This document shows, in pieces, positions 63,377 through 64,000 of a stretch of DNA of 64,000 nucleotides (positions within the stretch are counted from its first letter, which is position 1; each line of letters starts with the position of its first letter). The notes beneath the pieces were generated by a model. The model made no database searches and had not been told where the DNA came from. It saw nothing but the letters and a program-made list of their open reading frames with translations. The DNA comes from Toxonevra muliebris. Lineage: Eukaryota; Arthropoda; Insecta; Diptera; Pallopteridae. The stretch lies in the NCBI GenBank assembly GCA_963691655.1, contig OY829327.1, positions 62,570,079-62,634,078 on the forward strand, in the 5' to 3' direction. Made by a program: the position numbers and the translations under genes.

Positions 63377-63489
63377 TAATGGATGGTTACCACTTTTGGA
63401 AGAGACGAGAAAAAAGCAATAAATGTATGTACATAAGGAATATGTTAAATTGGTTTTAAATCATTTTAAATAAGAAAAAAATGTTTATT

Positions 63490-64000
63490 CACTATTATAT
63501 CACTCAACAACGAGTAAACTATGCCCAGTTTATCAGAATAAGCTAAATTTAAAAAAGAAAAAGATTGGATATTAGCAATCAAACACAATAACTGGCATTT
63601 ACACTAATATACAGGGTCTCCTAAATAACCTCGCGCACATTGAAGTATTAGTTGATAATAATGAGATTGATTTCTTAATCCTATCGGAGACGCATGTAAC
63701 AAAAAATGTAGAACATAAAGAAATACTAATAAATAAATATAAAAGTATAAACTGTTTATCTAACTCGGCACACACGGGCGGAGTAACAGTGTATATAAAA
63801 AATAATTGGAAAACAAAAAAGATTCTTGAAAAGTCGATTGAATTTAAAATGTGGTTACTAGCATGTGAATGTAAATATGATACGATAGACATAGTAATCG
63901 TAGCAATATACAGATCTCCAAGTAGCTCCGAAAGAGAATTTTGCGACTTTTTTCGCGAAAACATTGAAATATTGACAGAATCGGCAAAAGACATTATAAT
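63490..64000 (+). mobile_element. Non-LTR retrotransposon (LINE, APE type) fragment abutting the array
   Basis: Sequence unrelated to the array begins at 63490 and runs to the window end. From 63576 it encodes an endonuclease-like frame. The first ~86 bp hold no open frame and may be 5' UTR, ORF1 tail or flank. Orientation is 5' to 3' on the + strand, so the rest of the element (reverse transcriptase, 3' tail) should lie beyond the window. A LINE inserted into the array, with more array units beyond, is a reasonable alternative to a true array end. Confidence 0.8.
63576..64000 (+). CDS. LINE ORF2 apurinic-like endonuclease domain, partial, no start codon visible
   Basis: The open frame begins right after a TAG (63573-63575) and continues past the window, giving 141 codons. 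It has the N-terminal landmarks of APE endonucleases of non-LTR elements: NIQGL (residues 11-15, conserved Asn), FLILSETH (33-40, catalytic-type Glu), HTGGVTVYIK (66-75) and AIYRSPSS (110-117). These enzymes nick target DNA to prime reverse transcription. The motif style resembles Jockey/CR1-like clades, but the reverse transcriptase needed to assign a clade is outside the window. No ATG precedes the NIQGL motif in frame, so the start may be lost or upstream beyond a frameshift. Codons lean to A/T like the surroundings. Confidence 0.82.

Larger units (their letters stand above)
1..63489 (+). repeat. Head-to-tail tandem array (macrosatellite) of a ~5.53 kb composite transposon unit
   Basis: The same sequence recurs in the same orientation with starts at 1, 5528, 11043, 16573, 22102, 27638, 33181, 38682, 44216, 49765, 55316 and 60868 (anchor ATGTGTGTTAAG; GCTAAG in the last unit). 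Complete unit lengths are 5527, 5515, 5530, 5529, 5536, 5543, 5501, 5534, 5549, 5551 and 5552 bp, and the twelfth unit breaks off at 63489. The left edge lies outside the window, so the phase used here is arbitrary. Each unit carries the same nested mobile elements with the same junctions, so amplification came after their insertion. Units differ by real, partly shared indels and substitutions, which argues against simple assembly duplication of one read. The long period and transposon content set it apart from short satellites. No rRNA, histone or tRNA genes are seen in the unit. Confidence 0.97.
60868..63489 (+). repeat. Array unit 12, truncated at the array edge
   Basis: It matches the other units up to ATGTTTATT at 63489. 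It then diverges completely, about 107 bp before the place where the MITE left TTAA would be. It carries CCGCAAACG at the MITE right end like units 1-5, and a private 57-bp deletion in the mariner. Confidence 0.95.

Noticed and set aside
1..63489. rDNA, histone or other gene-family tandem array
   Set aside because: No rRNA, histone or tRNA sequence is visible; the only coding traces are transposases.
1..63489. CRISPR or bacterial operon
   Set aside because: Repeat length, transposon families, AT-rich non-coding spacing and broken reading frames are eukaryotic. No short regular repeats with unique spacers.
1..63489. Pure assembly artefact
   Set aside because: Units carry distinct, partly shared indels and substitutions in an ordered pattern that simple read duplication would not produce. 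Copy number could still be mis-assembled.
63599..63994. 131-codon minus-strand frame
   Set aside because: It is antisense to the LINE endonuclease frame, which carries recognisable motifs.

Overview
The window is repetitive DNA from an AT-rich eukaryotic genome, most likely an insect. The mix of transposon families points that way: a rosa-like Tc1/mariner remnant, a BED-finger hAT, a TTAA-flanked piggyBac-like MITE and an APE-type LINE. The species cannot be named from the sequence. No ordinary host gene, rRNA or tRNA was recognised. Nearly the whole window (1-63489) is one head-to-tail tandem array of a unit of about 5.53 kb. It holds eleven complete units (5501-5552 bp) and one truncated unit, all in the same orientation. 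Units are almost identical and differ by scattered substitutions and small diagnostic indels.

Each unit has the same nested layout on the + strand. It contains: the right end of a hAT element; the right part of a ~304 bp TTAA-flanked piggyBac-like MITE; a short AT-rich spacer; a possible Helitron 3' terminus read on the minus strand; about 1.29 kb of unassigned AT-rich DNA; a ~650-705 bp fold-back mariner derivative; about 215 bp of AT-rich spacer; the left part of the MITE; and then the hAT element, which runs into the next unit. The hAT element is ~2.9 kb, has CAGGGATG/CATCACTG ends and is flanked on both sides by the identical 8-bp target duplication GCTATAAC. It sits inside the MITE and carries a decayed minus-strand BED-hAT transposase with several frameshifts and stops. 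The mariner derivative holds only the C-terminal part of a transposase between inverted arms of about 145 bp, and those arms include the transposase 3' end. Because all units share the same insertion junctions, the elements were assembled first and the composite was amplified afterwards.

Variants are shared in an ordered way. Units 1-3 share a 25-bp deletion in the mariner. Units 4/5 and 9/10 are close adjacent pairs. Units 6/8 and 7/9 share private deletions in alternation, which suggests a local dimeric higher-order repeat spread by unequal exchange or conversion. At 63489/63490 the array stops in mid-unit and unrelated sequence begins. That sequence encodes the start of an APE endonuclease domain of a non-LTR retrotransposon (63576 to the window end). 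The array is best described as a transposon-derived macrosatellite. No intact protein-coding gene is expected in it, and its RNA-level role, if any, is unknown.
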